A stretch of 64,000 nucleotides of DNA from Streptomyces sp. CT34 (GTDB taxonomy: Bacteria; Actinomycetota; Actinomycetes; Streptomycetales; Streptomycetaceae). Below are positions 52,796 through 62,400 of this stretch, piece after piece. Under the pieces are notes generated by a model. It saw only the letters and a program-made list of their open reading frames with translations, was not told where the DNA came from and did no database searches. The stretch's first letter is position 1, and each line of letters opens with the position of its first letter. The position numbers and the translations under genes are program-made. The DNA is taken from positions 93,822-157,821 of the forward strand of contig NZ_KN708638.1 of assembly GCF_000805335.1 (NCBI RefSeq). The letters are read 5' to 3'.

Positions 52796-53752
52796 ATGAG
52801 TGCTGTCGGATACGCGGCCGTGGCCGGGCAGATCGTCGTCGTCGGCGGTGGGGCGCCGCTGCTGACCGGATGGATGCGGCAGGTGCGGGCCCGCCTGGAG
52901 GGCCGGGCCGGAGCCGGGGTGCTCCAGCCCTGGCGCGACACCCGCAAGCTGCTGCGCAAGGAGCCCATCACGCCCGTAGGGACCGGGCCCGCCTTCCGCG
53001 CCGCGCCCGCCCTGCTGGTTGCCACCACCGTCGTGGCCACCGCCCTGGTCCCGCTGCTTTCCACCGACACTCCGGTCAGCTCGCACGCGGACCTCATCGT
53101 GGTGGTCGCGCTGATCGCGCTCGGTACTCTCGCGCTCGCCCTGGCCGGCCTCGACACCGGCACCGCGTTCGGCGGGATGGGCGCCTCCCGGGAGATGACG
53201 GTCGCCGCGCTGGTGGAGCCGACGATCCTGGTGGCGGTGTTCGCGCTGTCGATACCGGCGGGCACGACCAACATCCCGGCCATCGTCTCCGGCGCCGTCC
53301 GTGAGCCCGCCCGTCTCGCCTCCCCGGTGGGCCTGCTGGCGACGGCCGCGCTCGCGGTGGCCGTGCTGGCGGAGACCGGGCGGATCCCGGTGGACAACCC
53401 CTCCACTCACCTCGAACTGACGATGATCCACGAGGCGATGGTGCTGGAGTACGCCGGACCCGACCTCGCGCTGGTCGAACTCGGCGCCCAGATGCGGCTC
53501 ACCCTGCTCCTCGGGCTGCTGTCCTCGCTGTTCGTGCCGTGGGGCATCGCCGGTAACGCCTCGTGGTCCGCGCTCTTGGTCGCCCTGGTGGTCTTCGTGG
53601 TGAAGGTGGCCGTCCTGGGCGCGGTGCTGGCCGCGGCCGAGGTGTTCTGGGCCAAGGTGCGGCTGTTCCGTGTGCCGGAACTGCTGGCCGGGTCCTTCCT
53701 GCTGGCGCTGCTCGCGGTGACCGCCTCGTACTTCATGAGCGGAGAGTCATGA
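52796..53752 (+). CDS. HyfC/NuoH-like membrane subunit
   Basis: The 318-residue protein has about eight membrane helices. Family signatures are PWRDTRKLLRKEP, GTAFGGMGASREMTVAALVE PTILV, and AETGRIPVDNPSTHLELTMI HEAMVLEY. It forms the docking subunit between the iron-sulfur arm and the membrane. A 52-base gap separates it from the HyfB-like gene, and its stop overlaps the next gene's start (ATGA). Confidence 0.9.
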   Translation: MSAVGYAAVAGQIVVVGGGAPLLTGWMRQVRARLEGRAGAGVLQPWRDTRKLLRKEPITPVGTGPAFRAAPALLVATTVVATALVPLLSTDTPVSSHADLIVVVALIALGTLALALAGLDTGTAFGGMGASREMTVAALVEPTILVAVFALSIPAGTTNIPAIVSGAVREPARLASPVGLLATAALAVAVLAETGRIPVDNPSTHLELTMIHEAMVLEYAGPDLALVELGAQMRLTLLLGLLSSLFVPWGIAGNASWSALLVALVVFVVKVAVLGAVLAAAEVFWAKVRLFRVPELLAGSFLLALLAVTASYFMSGES

Positions 53753-54441
53753 GCAGCGGCCTGTTCACCCAACTCCTCGACCAGGCGTGCGGCGGCTTCC
53801 TGCTGGCAGCGGTGATCGTGCTGTGGCGGCGCGAACTCGCCGCGATCGTCCGGGTCTTCGCCCTCCAGGGCGTCGCCCTCGCCGCGATCGCCGTCCTGCT
53901 CGGCGCGCACGAACAGCGCTGGGACCTGATCGCCGTGGGCCTGGGCATCGGGGTGCTCCGGGCGGGCGTCCTGCCGTATCTCATGCGGCGCGCCCTGGCC
54001 GCGCTCACCAAGGACCGGCAGCGCTACGGCACCGGCGGCGCCGAGACCCGGGAGACCCAGCCGCTGGTCAACGTCGCCGCCTCACTGCTCACCGCGGCCC
54101 TGCTGACCCTGCTCGCCTACGCCGTCGCCCGGCCGCTGACCGAGCTGGCCCCGGCACCGGCCACCCGCGCTCTGCCGGTGGGCCTGGCCGTCGTCCTGAT
54201 CGGCTTCTTCGTGCTGGTGACCCGTCGGCGGGCGCTCGCCCAGGTGGTCGGCTTCCTGCTGCTGGACAACGGCATCACCGCCACCGCCTTCCTGGCCACC
54301 TCCGGGGTGCCGCTGATCGTCGAACTCGGCGTCTCCTTCGACGTCCTGCTCGCCGTACTGGTGCTGCAGATCCTCACCACCCGGATGCGGGAGGCGTTCG
54401 GCACGACCGACATCGACGACCTGCGGGAGCTGCACGAGTGA
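53749..54441 (+). CDS. HyfE-like membrane subunit
   Basis: The 230-residue protein has about seven membrane helices and the HyfE/NuoK-like LLDNGITATAFLATSGVPLI, VELGVSFDVLLAVLVLQILT, and a TRMREAFGTTDIDDLRELHE tail. It starts on the ATGA overlap and ends by sharing its last base with the next ATG. Confidence 0.88.
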   Translation: MSSGLFTQLLDQACGGFLLAAVIVLWRRELAAIVRVFALQGVALAAIAVLLGAHEQRWDLIAVGLGIGVLRAGVLPYLMRRALAALTKDRQRYGTGGAETRETQPLVNVAASLLTAALLTLLAYAVARPLTELAPAPATRALPVGLAVVLIGFFVLVTRRRALAQVVGFLLLDNGITATAFLATSGVPLIVELGVSFDVLLAVLVLQILTTRMREAFGTTDIDDLRELHE

Positions 54442-56138
54442 TGCCGCATCCATTCCCAGGGGCCACAGTTCTGCTGACCGCGCCCGTAGCCGTCCCGCTG
54501 GTGGTCGCCGGCGGGTACGCGCTGGCCGGCCTGTGCACCCGCCGACCGGTGGCCGCCGCGCCGCCGAAGGCCCGGCAGCCGCTGCCGGTTCCGGCTGGGG
54601 CTTCGGAACAGGCGCTTCGGAGAGCAGAGTTGGAGCAGTCCCCCGTGCCAGGGCCCGTCCGTGCGCGGCGCGCCGCCGACTGGGCCGGTCTCCTCTCGCC
54701 TGCCGTGATCCTCACCTGTGGGAGCCTGCTCGCGGAATCCGTCACCTACGACGGCCCACGGCTGGCGTACTCCGGATTTCTGCGTGCGGACGCGCTGACC
54801 GCGTGGCTGCTGCTGGTGGTCGGTGCTGTCGCGCTGATCGCCGGTGGCTCCGCCCCGGCCCATCTGGCGAACGAGCGGGCCGCCGGGCGGGCGAGCGACC
54901 GGACCGTGACGGGGGTCCCCCCTGGTCGAGCGGAGTCGAGAGCTTGGGGGAGCTACCACGTCCTCGTGCAGGCGTTCCTGTCCGCGATGTGTCTGGCGGT
55001 GGTGACCGCCGACCTCGGCGTGCTGTGGGTGGCGGTCGAGGCCACCACCATCGTCACCGCGTTCCTCGTCGGCCACCGCCGCACCCGCACGTCGGTGGAG
55101 GCGGCCTGGAAGTACGTGGTGATCTGCTCGGCCGGAATCGCGCTCGCCTTCCTCGGCACCGTGCTGATCTACTACGCGGCGCGGCAGGCGGGCATCGCCG
55201 AGGCATGGGCGCTGGACTGGCCCACCCTTGTCACCCGCGCCGACCGGCTCGACCCGGCGGTGACCCGGCTCGGCGTCGCCCTCGTCGTTCTCGGCTTCGG
55301 CGCCAAGGCCGGTCTGATCCCGCTGCACGCCTGGCTGCCGGACGCCCACAGCCAGGCGCCCGCACCGGTCTCCGCGCTCATGTCGGGTGTACTGCTCTCG
55401 GTGGCCTTCGCCGCGATCCTGCGCTACCGGGTCATCGCGGACGCAGCGCTCGGTACCGACTTCACCCGCATCCTGCTGGCCGGGATCGCGCTGCTCACCC
55501 TCGTGTTGGCGGCGGGGTCGCTGCTGGCCCAGCGCGACTACAAGCGGATGCTGGCCTACTCCAGCATGGAGCACATGAGCCTGATCGCCCTGGCCGCGGC
55601 GATCGGCAGCCCGCTCGCGCTGTCTGCCGCACTGCTGCACATCGCCGGGCACGGTCTCGCCAAGTCGGTCGCGTTCTGCGCCTCCGGCCGCATCCTGCAG
55701 CAGACCGGCACCGCCAAGATCGGCCGGGTGCGCGGGCTGCTCGCCCGGACACCCGCACTGGCAGGCACGTTCGGGCTCGCGGTGGCGGCGCTGATGGCGT
55801 TCCCGCCCTTCAGCCTCTTCGCCTCCGAACTCGGCATCGCCCGGGCCGGTTTCCGCGCCGGAAACGGCCTTGCCTGGGCCACGGCGACGGCCCTCCTCCT
55901 CGTCCTGGCCGCCTTCGCCGCGCTCGCCACCCGCACCGCGCGCATGCTGCTCGGCCCGGCACTCGGGGCCCCTGGGAGCACCGCGCCCGCCGAGGGAACC
56001 AGGCAAGCCAAGGGGGCCGAGGTCACCGCCGTATGGCCCCTCGCCCTCGGCCTGGCCGCCTGCGCCGCCCTGGGCGTGTCCCTGGGTCCGCTCACCGACC
56101 TGCTGCACACCGCCGCCCAGGCGATCGGAGGCCACTGA
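54441..56138 (+). CDS. HyfF/NuoN-like proton-conducting membrane subunit
   Basis: The 565-residue protein has about 13 membrane helices with GFGAKAGLIPLHAWLPDAHS, QAPAPVSALMSGVLLSVAF, and LAQRDYKRMLAYSSMEHMSL. It is a second antiporter-like subunit next to HyfB. Residues ~157-172 (TGVPPGRAESRAWGSYH) come from the third copy of the dispersed repeat, inserted in a loop. Confidence 0.9.
   Translation: MPHPFPGATVLLTAPVAVPLVVAGGYALAGLCTRRPVAAAPPKARQPLPVPAGASEQALRRAELEQSPVPGPVRARRAADWAGLLSPAVILTCGSLLAESVTYDGPRLAYSGFLRADALTAWLLLVVGAVALIAGGSAPAHLANERAAGRASDRTVTGVPPGRAESRAWGSYHVLVQAFLSAMCLAVVTADLGVLWVAVEATTIVTAFLVGHRRTRTSVEAAWKYVVICSAGIALAFLGTVLIYYAARQAGIAEAWALDWPTLVTRADRLDPAVTRLGVALVVLGFGAKAGLIPLHAWLPDAHSQAPAPVSALMSGVLLSVAFAAILRYRVIADAALGTDFTRILLAGIALLTLVLAAGSLLAQRDYKRMLAYSSMEHMSLIALAAAIGSPLALSAALLHIAGHGLAKSVAFCASGRILQQTGTAKIGRVRGLLARTPALAGTFGLAVAALMAFPPFSLFASELGIARAGFRAGNGLAWATATALLLVLAAFAALATRTARMLLGPALGAPGSTAPAEGTRQAKGAEVTAVWPLALGLAACAALGVSLGPLTDLLHTAAQAIGGH
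54911..54955 (+). repeat. Dispersed Streptomyces repeat, copy 3 (inside the HyfF-like gene)
   Basis: GGGGGTCCCCCCTGGTCGAG followed by CGGAGTCGAGAGCTTGGGGG AG. It has the same orientation as copy 2, again in frame. Confidence 0.85.
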
Positions 56139-56143
56139 AACCG

Positions 56144-57625
56144 ATGCGCACCACACACGACATCGATGTCTCCGAACTGCCGGCACGGGCCGAGGAGTTG
56201 CTGAAGAGCGGGCACCGGCTCGCACTGGTCGCCGCGCACCTCGACGAGGCCGGACCGCGTGTGGTGTACGTCTTCGTGTCCGGCCTGCCCGACACCCGTA
56301 CCGAACTACAGATCCGCCTCAACCCCGACCGCCCCGAAGTTCCCACCCTCGCCGATCTCTCCTTTCCTGCGGGCCGGTTCGAGCGCGAGATGCGTGACCT
56401 GTTCGGCATCGTCCCCCTCGGCCACCCACTCCCCCGCCGCCTGGTACGCCATTTCCACTGGCCACGCGGCTGGTACCCGATGCTTTCCGACGCCGGCCCG
56501 CCGCCGGCCTTCGGCGAACAGGAAGGCCCCTACCCGTTCCTGGAAGTGGAGGGCGACGGCGTCTACGAGATCCCCGTCGGCCCGGTGCACGCCGGGCTGA
56601 TCGAGCCCGGCCACTTCCGCTTCTCGGTCGTCGGCGAGACCATCCTGAGGCTCAAGGCCCGCCTCTGGTTCGTCCACAAGGGCATCGAGAAGCTCTTCCA
56701 GGGCCGCTCGACCGCCGCCGGACTCCCACTCGCCGAGCGCATCAGCGGCGACACCGCCGTCGGCCACGCCCTCGCGTACTGCCTGGCCGTCGAGGAGGCC
56801 ACCGGCACCGAAGTCCCGGACGCGGCCCAGCGCGCCCGCGCCCTGCTCCTCGAACTGGAACGGATCCACAACCACGTCGCCGACCTCGGCATGCTCTGCA
56901 ACGACGTCGGCCACGGCATCCTCAACGCCCACGCCCAGCGCATCCGCGAACAACTCCTGCGCCTCAACGGCGAGATCACCGGCCACCGGCTGCTGCGCGG
57001 CGGCGTCATCCTCGGCGGTGCCGGCCTTCGCACTCTGCCTGACCCCGCCCGACTCACGGCGATCGGCGCGGACATTCACGAGATCATCGACCTGGCCCTG
57101 GGCCACTCCACCGTCCGCGACCGCTTCACCGGCACCGCCGCCCTCACAACCGACGCCGCCCGCGCCATCGGCTGCCTCGGCTACGTCGCCCGCGCCAGCG
57201 GCCTGCCCGCCGACGCCCGCATCGCGCACCCCTTCACGCCGTACGGCCTCCACCTCGACGTCCCCGTGCACGACAGCGGCGACGTGCTGGCCCGCTTCCT
57301 GGTCCGCGCCGAGGAGATCGACGCCTCCCTCGCCCTGATCGAGCAGCTCGCCGACGGGCTTCAGCCCCCTGCGGGGGCGCCGGTACTCCAGCCGACGTCG
57401 GAATCGGGCCCCCGTACGGGTGTGGGACTGGTGGAGGGCTGGCGCGGCACCATCGCCACCCGAATCGAAATCGCCCCGGACGGCACCCTGGCCCGGGTCA
57501 AGCCGGTCGACCCGTCCTTCTTCAACTGGCCCGCGCTACCAGTAGCGTTGGCGGACACGATCGTCCCGGACTTCCCACTGACCAACAAGAGCTTCAACCT
57601 CTCCTACGCGGGAAACGACCTGTGA
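56144..57625 (+). CDS. HyfG/NuoCD-like large subunit without nickel ligands
   Basis: The 493-residue fused protein has a NuoC-like N-terminal part (LADLSFPAGRFEREMRDLFG IVPLGHPL) and a NuoD/hydrogenase-like part (KGIEKLFQGRS, RISGDTAVGHALAYCLAVEE, ERIHNHVADLGMLCNDVGHG). Real [NiFe]-hydrogenases have RxCGxC near the start and DPCxxC at the end. Here they are replaced by RISGDTAVG and a tail ending NKSFNLSYAGNDL. Nickel binding is therefore not expected; this fits Ehr (hydrogenase-related) complexes. It is the last gene of the operon. Confidence 0.9.
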   Translation: MRTTHDIDVSELPARAEELLKSGHRLALVAAHLDEAGPRVVYVFVSGLPDTRTELQIRLNPDRPEVPTLADLSFPAGRFEREMRDLFGIVPLGHPLPRRLVRHFHWPRGWYPMLSDAGPPPAFGEQEGPYPFLEVEGDGVYEIPVGPVHAGLIEPGHFRFSVVGETILRLKARLWFVHKGIEKLFQGRSTAAGLPLAERISGDTAVGHALAYCLAVEEATGTEVPDAAQRARALLLELERIHNHVADLGMLCNDVGHGILNAHAQRIREQLLRLNGEITGHRLLRGGVILGGAGLRTLPDPARLTAIGADIHEIIDLALGHSTVRDRFTGTAALTTDAARAIGCLGYVARASGLPADARIAHPFTPYGLHLDVPVHDSGDVLARFLVRAEEIDASLALIEQLADGLQPPAGAPVLQPTSESGPRTGVGLVEGWRGTIATRIEIAPDGTLARVKPVDPSFFNWPALPVALADTIVPDFPLTNKSFNLSYAGNDL

Positions 57626-57744
57626 CCTGTCGATGGCCGGGCCGAGCCCGATGCCGCCCGCGTTCCGGGAGCGGGGGCAGCTGAAGCGGGCAGAGCATGC
57701 GGCCGCATCCGGCGCCGTCGAAACTCTCTCGGGGTGCCAGTCCC

Positions 57745-57963
57745 CTACCGCGCGACATTCCACACGTCAGGCCCGCCTCCGCGCCAATCGATCAGCTCCG
57801 GGTCGTCGATCGCCGTATCGGTCTTCGGCAGGTCTGCGCATCGCAGGAGCTCGATCAGGTCGAGCAGGTGGTACGCCGTGCCCATGCGCTCACCTCGGAT
57901 GGTCACCTGCCTGCCACCATCGGTCATGGGCGGGTGCACCACCACAGGCGCGCCGTCGGTCAT
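57745..57963 (-). CDS. Small conserved actinobacterial protein
   Basis: The 72-residue protein MTDGAPVVVHPPMTDGGRQV TIRGERMGTAYHLLDLIELL ends DPELIDWRGGGPDVWNVAR. This layout is common among short Streptomyces hypothetical proteins. The function is unknown. It is convergent with the Ehr operon. Confidence 0.7.
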   Translation of the reverse strand: MTDGAPVVVHPPMTDGGRQVTIRGERMGTAYHLLDLIELLRCADLPKTDTAIDDPELIDWRGGGPDVWNVAR

Positions 57964-58189
57964 AGCCTCATCCTCGCTCCGACCGGCCCTCTCGCGCGAG
58001 CCCCATCGTCACACGCCTCCAGCAGCGGTGCAGCAACAACGTGAATCACGAAAATCAGCAATCAGCTACATCCTGTATCGGTCGTACCCGTACGTAACCG
58101 CGGGCACGACTTTTGAGGTGTGGCCCCGCCCGCGGCGGGCCGTATGTGAAGCGATTGAGGATTTCCGTGCTGGTTCCGCTGTATCAAGC

Positions 58190-58460
58190 CAAGGCTGAGT
58201 TTTTCCACGTCGGCCGGCTCCGTTGCCGACTCGTACGACAACGCGGTGGCCGAGACGCTGAACGGCACCTTCAAGGCCGGGCTGATCGAGATGCAAGACC
58301 CCTGGACCGGCATCGAACAGGTCGAGCGGGCGATCTTCCAGTGGGTCACGTGGTAAGACGAGGAGCGCCTGCACCCCGCGCTCGACTACGTACCGCCCGC
58401 CGAGTACGAACGCGACTTCCGGCGAAGCCAGGAACACCCCCGCAGTCCACCTGACACAAG
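58190..58460 (+). pseudogene. IS3-family transposase orfB C-terminal fragment
   Basis: The frame gives GSVADSYDNAVAETLNGTFK, AGLIEMQDPWTGIEQVERAI, FQWVTW, then a stop (TAA in place of the usual Tyr/Asn codon), then DEERLHPALDYVPPAEYERD. SxNxxDN...ETxxGxxK...E is the catalytic region of IS3 orfB. A nonsense mutation and the lost N-terminus make it inactive. The 57,964-58,189 region has no recognised gene. Confidence 0.85.
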
Positions 58461-58549
58461 ATCACCGGACTCTCCACAACCCGGGTCAGCTCGGATCCTC
58501 GACCTGCACAAGATTCCCATCACAGCGATACCCGGCTCCCGTGTACGCA

Positions 58550-58810
58550 CCCCCAAGCAACGGACAGCGATCCGTTGGTGACCGCCGCCAGCTCGCTCAT
58601 CCGCCGGGTGTGCTCTGGTGCCTCGGACAGGTTCACCAGGACCCCGTACTCGAAGTGGGTGCCCCCGGCGTCGCGGTGCAACTGGGCATCCAGGGCGGTC
58701 GGCAGCTTGAGCAACAAGCTGGTGAGTGCGAGCCAGGTCTACATCTCCTCACCGGTGAGCCAGCGGGGCTGCTGCGGCGTCTCCAGGTAGCCAGCGTAAC
58801 TCAACTGTTG
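58550..58810 (-). pseudogene. MarR-family regulator with an in-frame amber codon, truncated
   Basis: The minus strand reads QPRWLTGEEM, TAG, TWLALTSLLLKLPTALDAQL, HRDAGGTHFEYGVLVNLSEA PEHTRRMSELAAVTNGSLS. This is the N-terminal half of a MarR protein. One stop (TAG where relatives have CAG/Gln) interrupts it, and sequence after the first wing helix is lost. It would normally be divergent from the DoxX gene, so it may once have regulated it. Confidence 0.78.
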
Positions 58811-58901
58811 AAGTGATCGACTCGGATACTTTGGTTGACGATTCAAGTAATCGCGGCTAGCTTTGACTTCAAGGTTGAAGTTGCAGAAGGGCTGGAGCTC
58901 G

Positions 58902-59267
58902 GTGTACGTCGTCTTGTCGGTCATCACGAGCGTGCTCGCGGTCACATTTCTCGGTGCCGGGTTGATGAAGGTCGGACAGTCAAGAGGGAAACTGGCCGCC
59001 TCCGGCATGGGCTGGGCTGACGATTTCGCGCCTGGCGCGATCAAGGTCATCGGCGGCCTGGATGGTTTGATCCTGCCGGCCGTGTTGGGCGTTGCACCGG
59101 TGCTGATACCTGTGTCTGCGCTCGGCCTGGCCGGACTCATGCTGGGCGCCGCGATCGTCCACGGCCGCCGCGGGGAAGCCCGGTTCGTCATCGTGAATCT
59201 GGTGCTCCTCGCGCTGGCCGCCGTCGTGGCCTGGGGCTGGTTCAGCCCGTGTCCCTTCGCGTTCTAG
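58902..59267 (+). CDS. DoxX-family membrane protein
   Basis: The 121-residue protein has four membrane helices and starts YVVLSVITSVLAVTFLGAGL followed by MKVGQSRGKL. DoxX proteins are small integral membrane proteins often linked to oxidative or quinone metabolism; MarR regulators commonly stand next to them. The GTG at 58902 has GGAG five bases upstream. The 59,268-59,494 gap after it shows nothing recognised. Confidence 0.83.
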   Translation: MYVVLSVITSVLAVTFLGAGLMKVGQSRGKLAASGMGWADDFAPGAIKVIGGLDGLILPAVLGVAPVLIPVSALGLAGLMLGAAIVHGRRGEARFVIVNLVLLALAAVVAWGWFSPCPFAF

Positions 59268-59494
59268 TTCGCGTTCCTGCGCCGGCGGAGGCGGACGCGG
59301 CCTGACATGCCTGGTTGTGAGTCAGTGCGGCGGGCTGGTGTCAGCGCCAGTCCACCGCAGCAGAAACGGAAACCGTCACCGGCCCCTGCGGTGAGACCCA
59401 CCGCCGAGCGGCGGTTGACGAGCTGAGTCATGGCCTCTCAGACAACGCCCCGCCCGTTGGGGATCCAGATGATCTATGTGAAAGCGGTTAGCTC

Positions 59495-62400
59495 ATGAGT
59501 GACTTGGGTGCCCACAAGGCACGAAAGTCAGATGTCCGCACGGTGCGGATGTCCGCGGCGCAGCGCGGCGTGTGGTACGGCCAGCGCCTGGAGCCGGACA
59601 ACCCGATGTTCAACATCGCGCACTACCTGGATATCCGCGGCGACTTGGACGTGGCTCTGCTCGAACGGGCCTTCCGCCGGGTCCTTGAGGAGTCGGACGC
59701 GCTGCGCGCGCGGTTCGTCGAGCACGGCGACGAGCCGCTGCAGGTGCTGGACCGGCTGGACGACTGGTCGCTGCGGGTCGTCGACCTGCGTGCGGAGGCC
59801 GACCCGCTGGCCGCGGCGGTCGACTGGATGCGCGGCGACCTCGCGAGCCCGATCAACCCGGTCCGCGGCCTGCTGTTCACGGTGGCCGCGCTGCGCCTGG
59901 CCGACCAGCGGTTCCTGGTGTACCAGCGGGTCCACCACCTGGTCCTGGACGGTTACGGCGCGTCGATCGTGGTGGCCCGCACCGCCGAGCTCTACCGCGC
60001 CCTGGAGGCAGGTGAGCAGCCCGGTGACCGGTTCTTCGGCACGCTCCGCGAGCTGCTGGCCGAGGAGGACGAGTACCGCGGCTCCGAGCAGTTCGCCGCC
60101 GACGCCGAGTTCTGGCGCGCGCGACTGGCCGACCGCCCGGTGGCGACCATGCTCACCGAGAGCACCGCGCCGATGGCCGACCACTGCCTGCGGCACAGCG
60201 ACGACCTGCCCGCCGACGAGGCGGTGCGGCTGCAGGCCATCGCGCGGGAGCTGGGCACCAGTCTGCCGACGCTGGTCGTCGCGTGCTTCGCGGCCTACCT
60301 GCACCGCATGACCGGGGACCGGGACGTGGTGTTCGGGCTGCCGGTGACCGCGCGGCGGTCCGCCACGTCCCGCGTGACCCCGGGAATGCTGTCCAACGTG
60401 CTGCCGCTGCGGCTGGCCGTCACACCCGACGTGACCGTGGACGAGCTGGTGCGCAGGGCGTCGGCGGAGATCCGCGAGGCGCTGCGGCACCAGCGCTACC
60501 GCGCCGAGGACCTGCGCGGCGACCTCGGGATATCCCGGTCGGCGCCGCTGCACGGTCCGAGCATCAACGTCCTGCCCTACGACGACCACTTCGACTTCGG
60601 CTCGCACCGTGCGACCGTGCACAACCTCGGGGTCGGTCCGGTCGACGACCTGTCGTGCGTCGTCCAGCGCCTGTCCTCCGGCCTGCGCCTCGACCTGGAC
60701 GCCAACCCGCGGCGGTACTCCACCGCGGAGCTCGGCGGGCACGCGACGCGGTTCCTGCGCGTGCTGCGGTCCGTCGCGGCCGACCCGGGCGTACGCGTCG
60801 GCGATCTGGAGCTGCTGGACGACGCGGAGCGCCGCGCGTCGCTCCCGGAGCCGACCGCGCCGGCCGAACCCGCCACGCTGCCCGAGCTGTTCGCCGACCG
60901 GGTCGCCGCGACCCCGGACGCGCCGGTGCTGCGCGACGACGCGGAGTCGCTGACCGCCGCCGAGCTGGACGCCCGGTCGAGCCGGCTCGCGCGGGCGCTC
61001 ATCCATCGCGGGATCGGTCCCGGGGACACGGTCGCGGTCGTGGCGGGTCGCACCGCCGGCACGATCACCGCGCTGCTCGCGGTCAGCAAGGCCGGTGCGG
61101 CCTACCTCCCGCTGGACCCCGCCTACCCGACGGACCGTCTCGCCTACCTGGTCGCCGACGCCCGCCCGGCCGTCGTGCTCGCCACCGCCGATCAGGCCGG
61201 GCTGCTCCCGCACGGCACCGCGACGCTGCCGCTGGACGGTCCGGAGCTCGCCGCCGAGCTGGCGTCGTACTGCGGGGACGCGCCGGGTCAGGCCGACCGC
61301 GTCCGCCCGCTGCGTCCCGGCGATCCCGCCTACGTCGTCTACACCTCGGGGTCCACCGGGCGCCCCAAGGGCGTCGTGATCGAGCACGGCTCGCTGGCGA
61401 ACCTGTTCGCCCAGCACGTAGAGACCGTGTTCGGCCCGGCCGTGGAGGCGGCCGGGCGCCCGCTGCGGGTGGTGCACCTGGCCGGTACGGCGTTCGACGC
61501 GTGGTGGGACGCCGTGCTGTGGCTGGTGGCCGGGCACGAGCTGCTGATGCTGGACGACGCCGTGCGCCGGGACCCCCAGGAGTGCGTGGACTACCTGGCC
61601 CGCGAGCGGGTCGACGTGCTCGGGACGACCCCCTCCTACCTGCGTCAGATGCTGGATGCCGGGTTGCTGGACGGCCCGCACAGGCCGTCGGTGGTGCACG
61701 TCGGCGGGGAGCCCGTCGATCCGGAGCTGTGGCGCGAGCTCGCCGGGACGCCGGGGCTGCTGGCCTTCAACTTCTACGGACCCACGGAGGCCACCGTCGA
61801 CTCCGTCATCGCGCGACTGGACGCGGTCGCCGAGCCGGCGATCGGCACCGCCGTGCGCGGCACCGCGGCCTACGTCCTCGACGCGGCGCTGCGGCCGGTG
61901 CCGGCCGACGTGCCGGGCGAGCTGTACCTCGCGGGCGCGGGCCTGGCCCGCGGTTACCACGACCGGCCCGCGCTGACCGCGGAACGCTTCCCCGCCGACC
62001 CTTTCCGCGCCGACGGCAGCCGGATGTACCGCACCGGCGACCTGGCGCGCCGCAGGGCGGGCGGGGCGCTGGAGTTCGTCGGGCGCGCCGACGACCAGGT
62101 CAAGATCCGCGGGCACCGCGTCGAGCCCGGCGAGCTGGAGGCCGCGCTGGCCGCGCGGCCGGAGGTGTCCCGGGCCGCGGTGGCGGTACGCGGCAACGAC
62201 GACACCGACCGCCGGCTGCTCGGGTACGTCACTCCGTCCACCGTGGACACCGACGCGGTGCGGGCGGCGCTGGCCGCGCGGCTGCCGGAGTACCTGCTGC
62301 CGCAGGCCGTCGTCGCGCTCGCGGAGCTGCCGCTGACCGCGAACGGCAAGCTCGACCGCGACCGGCTGCCGGAACCGGCCACTTCCGGCCCGGGCCGGGA

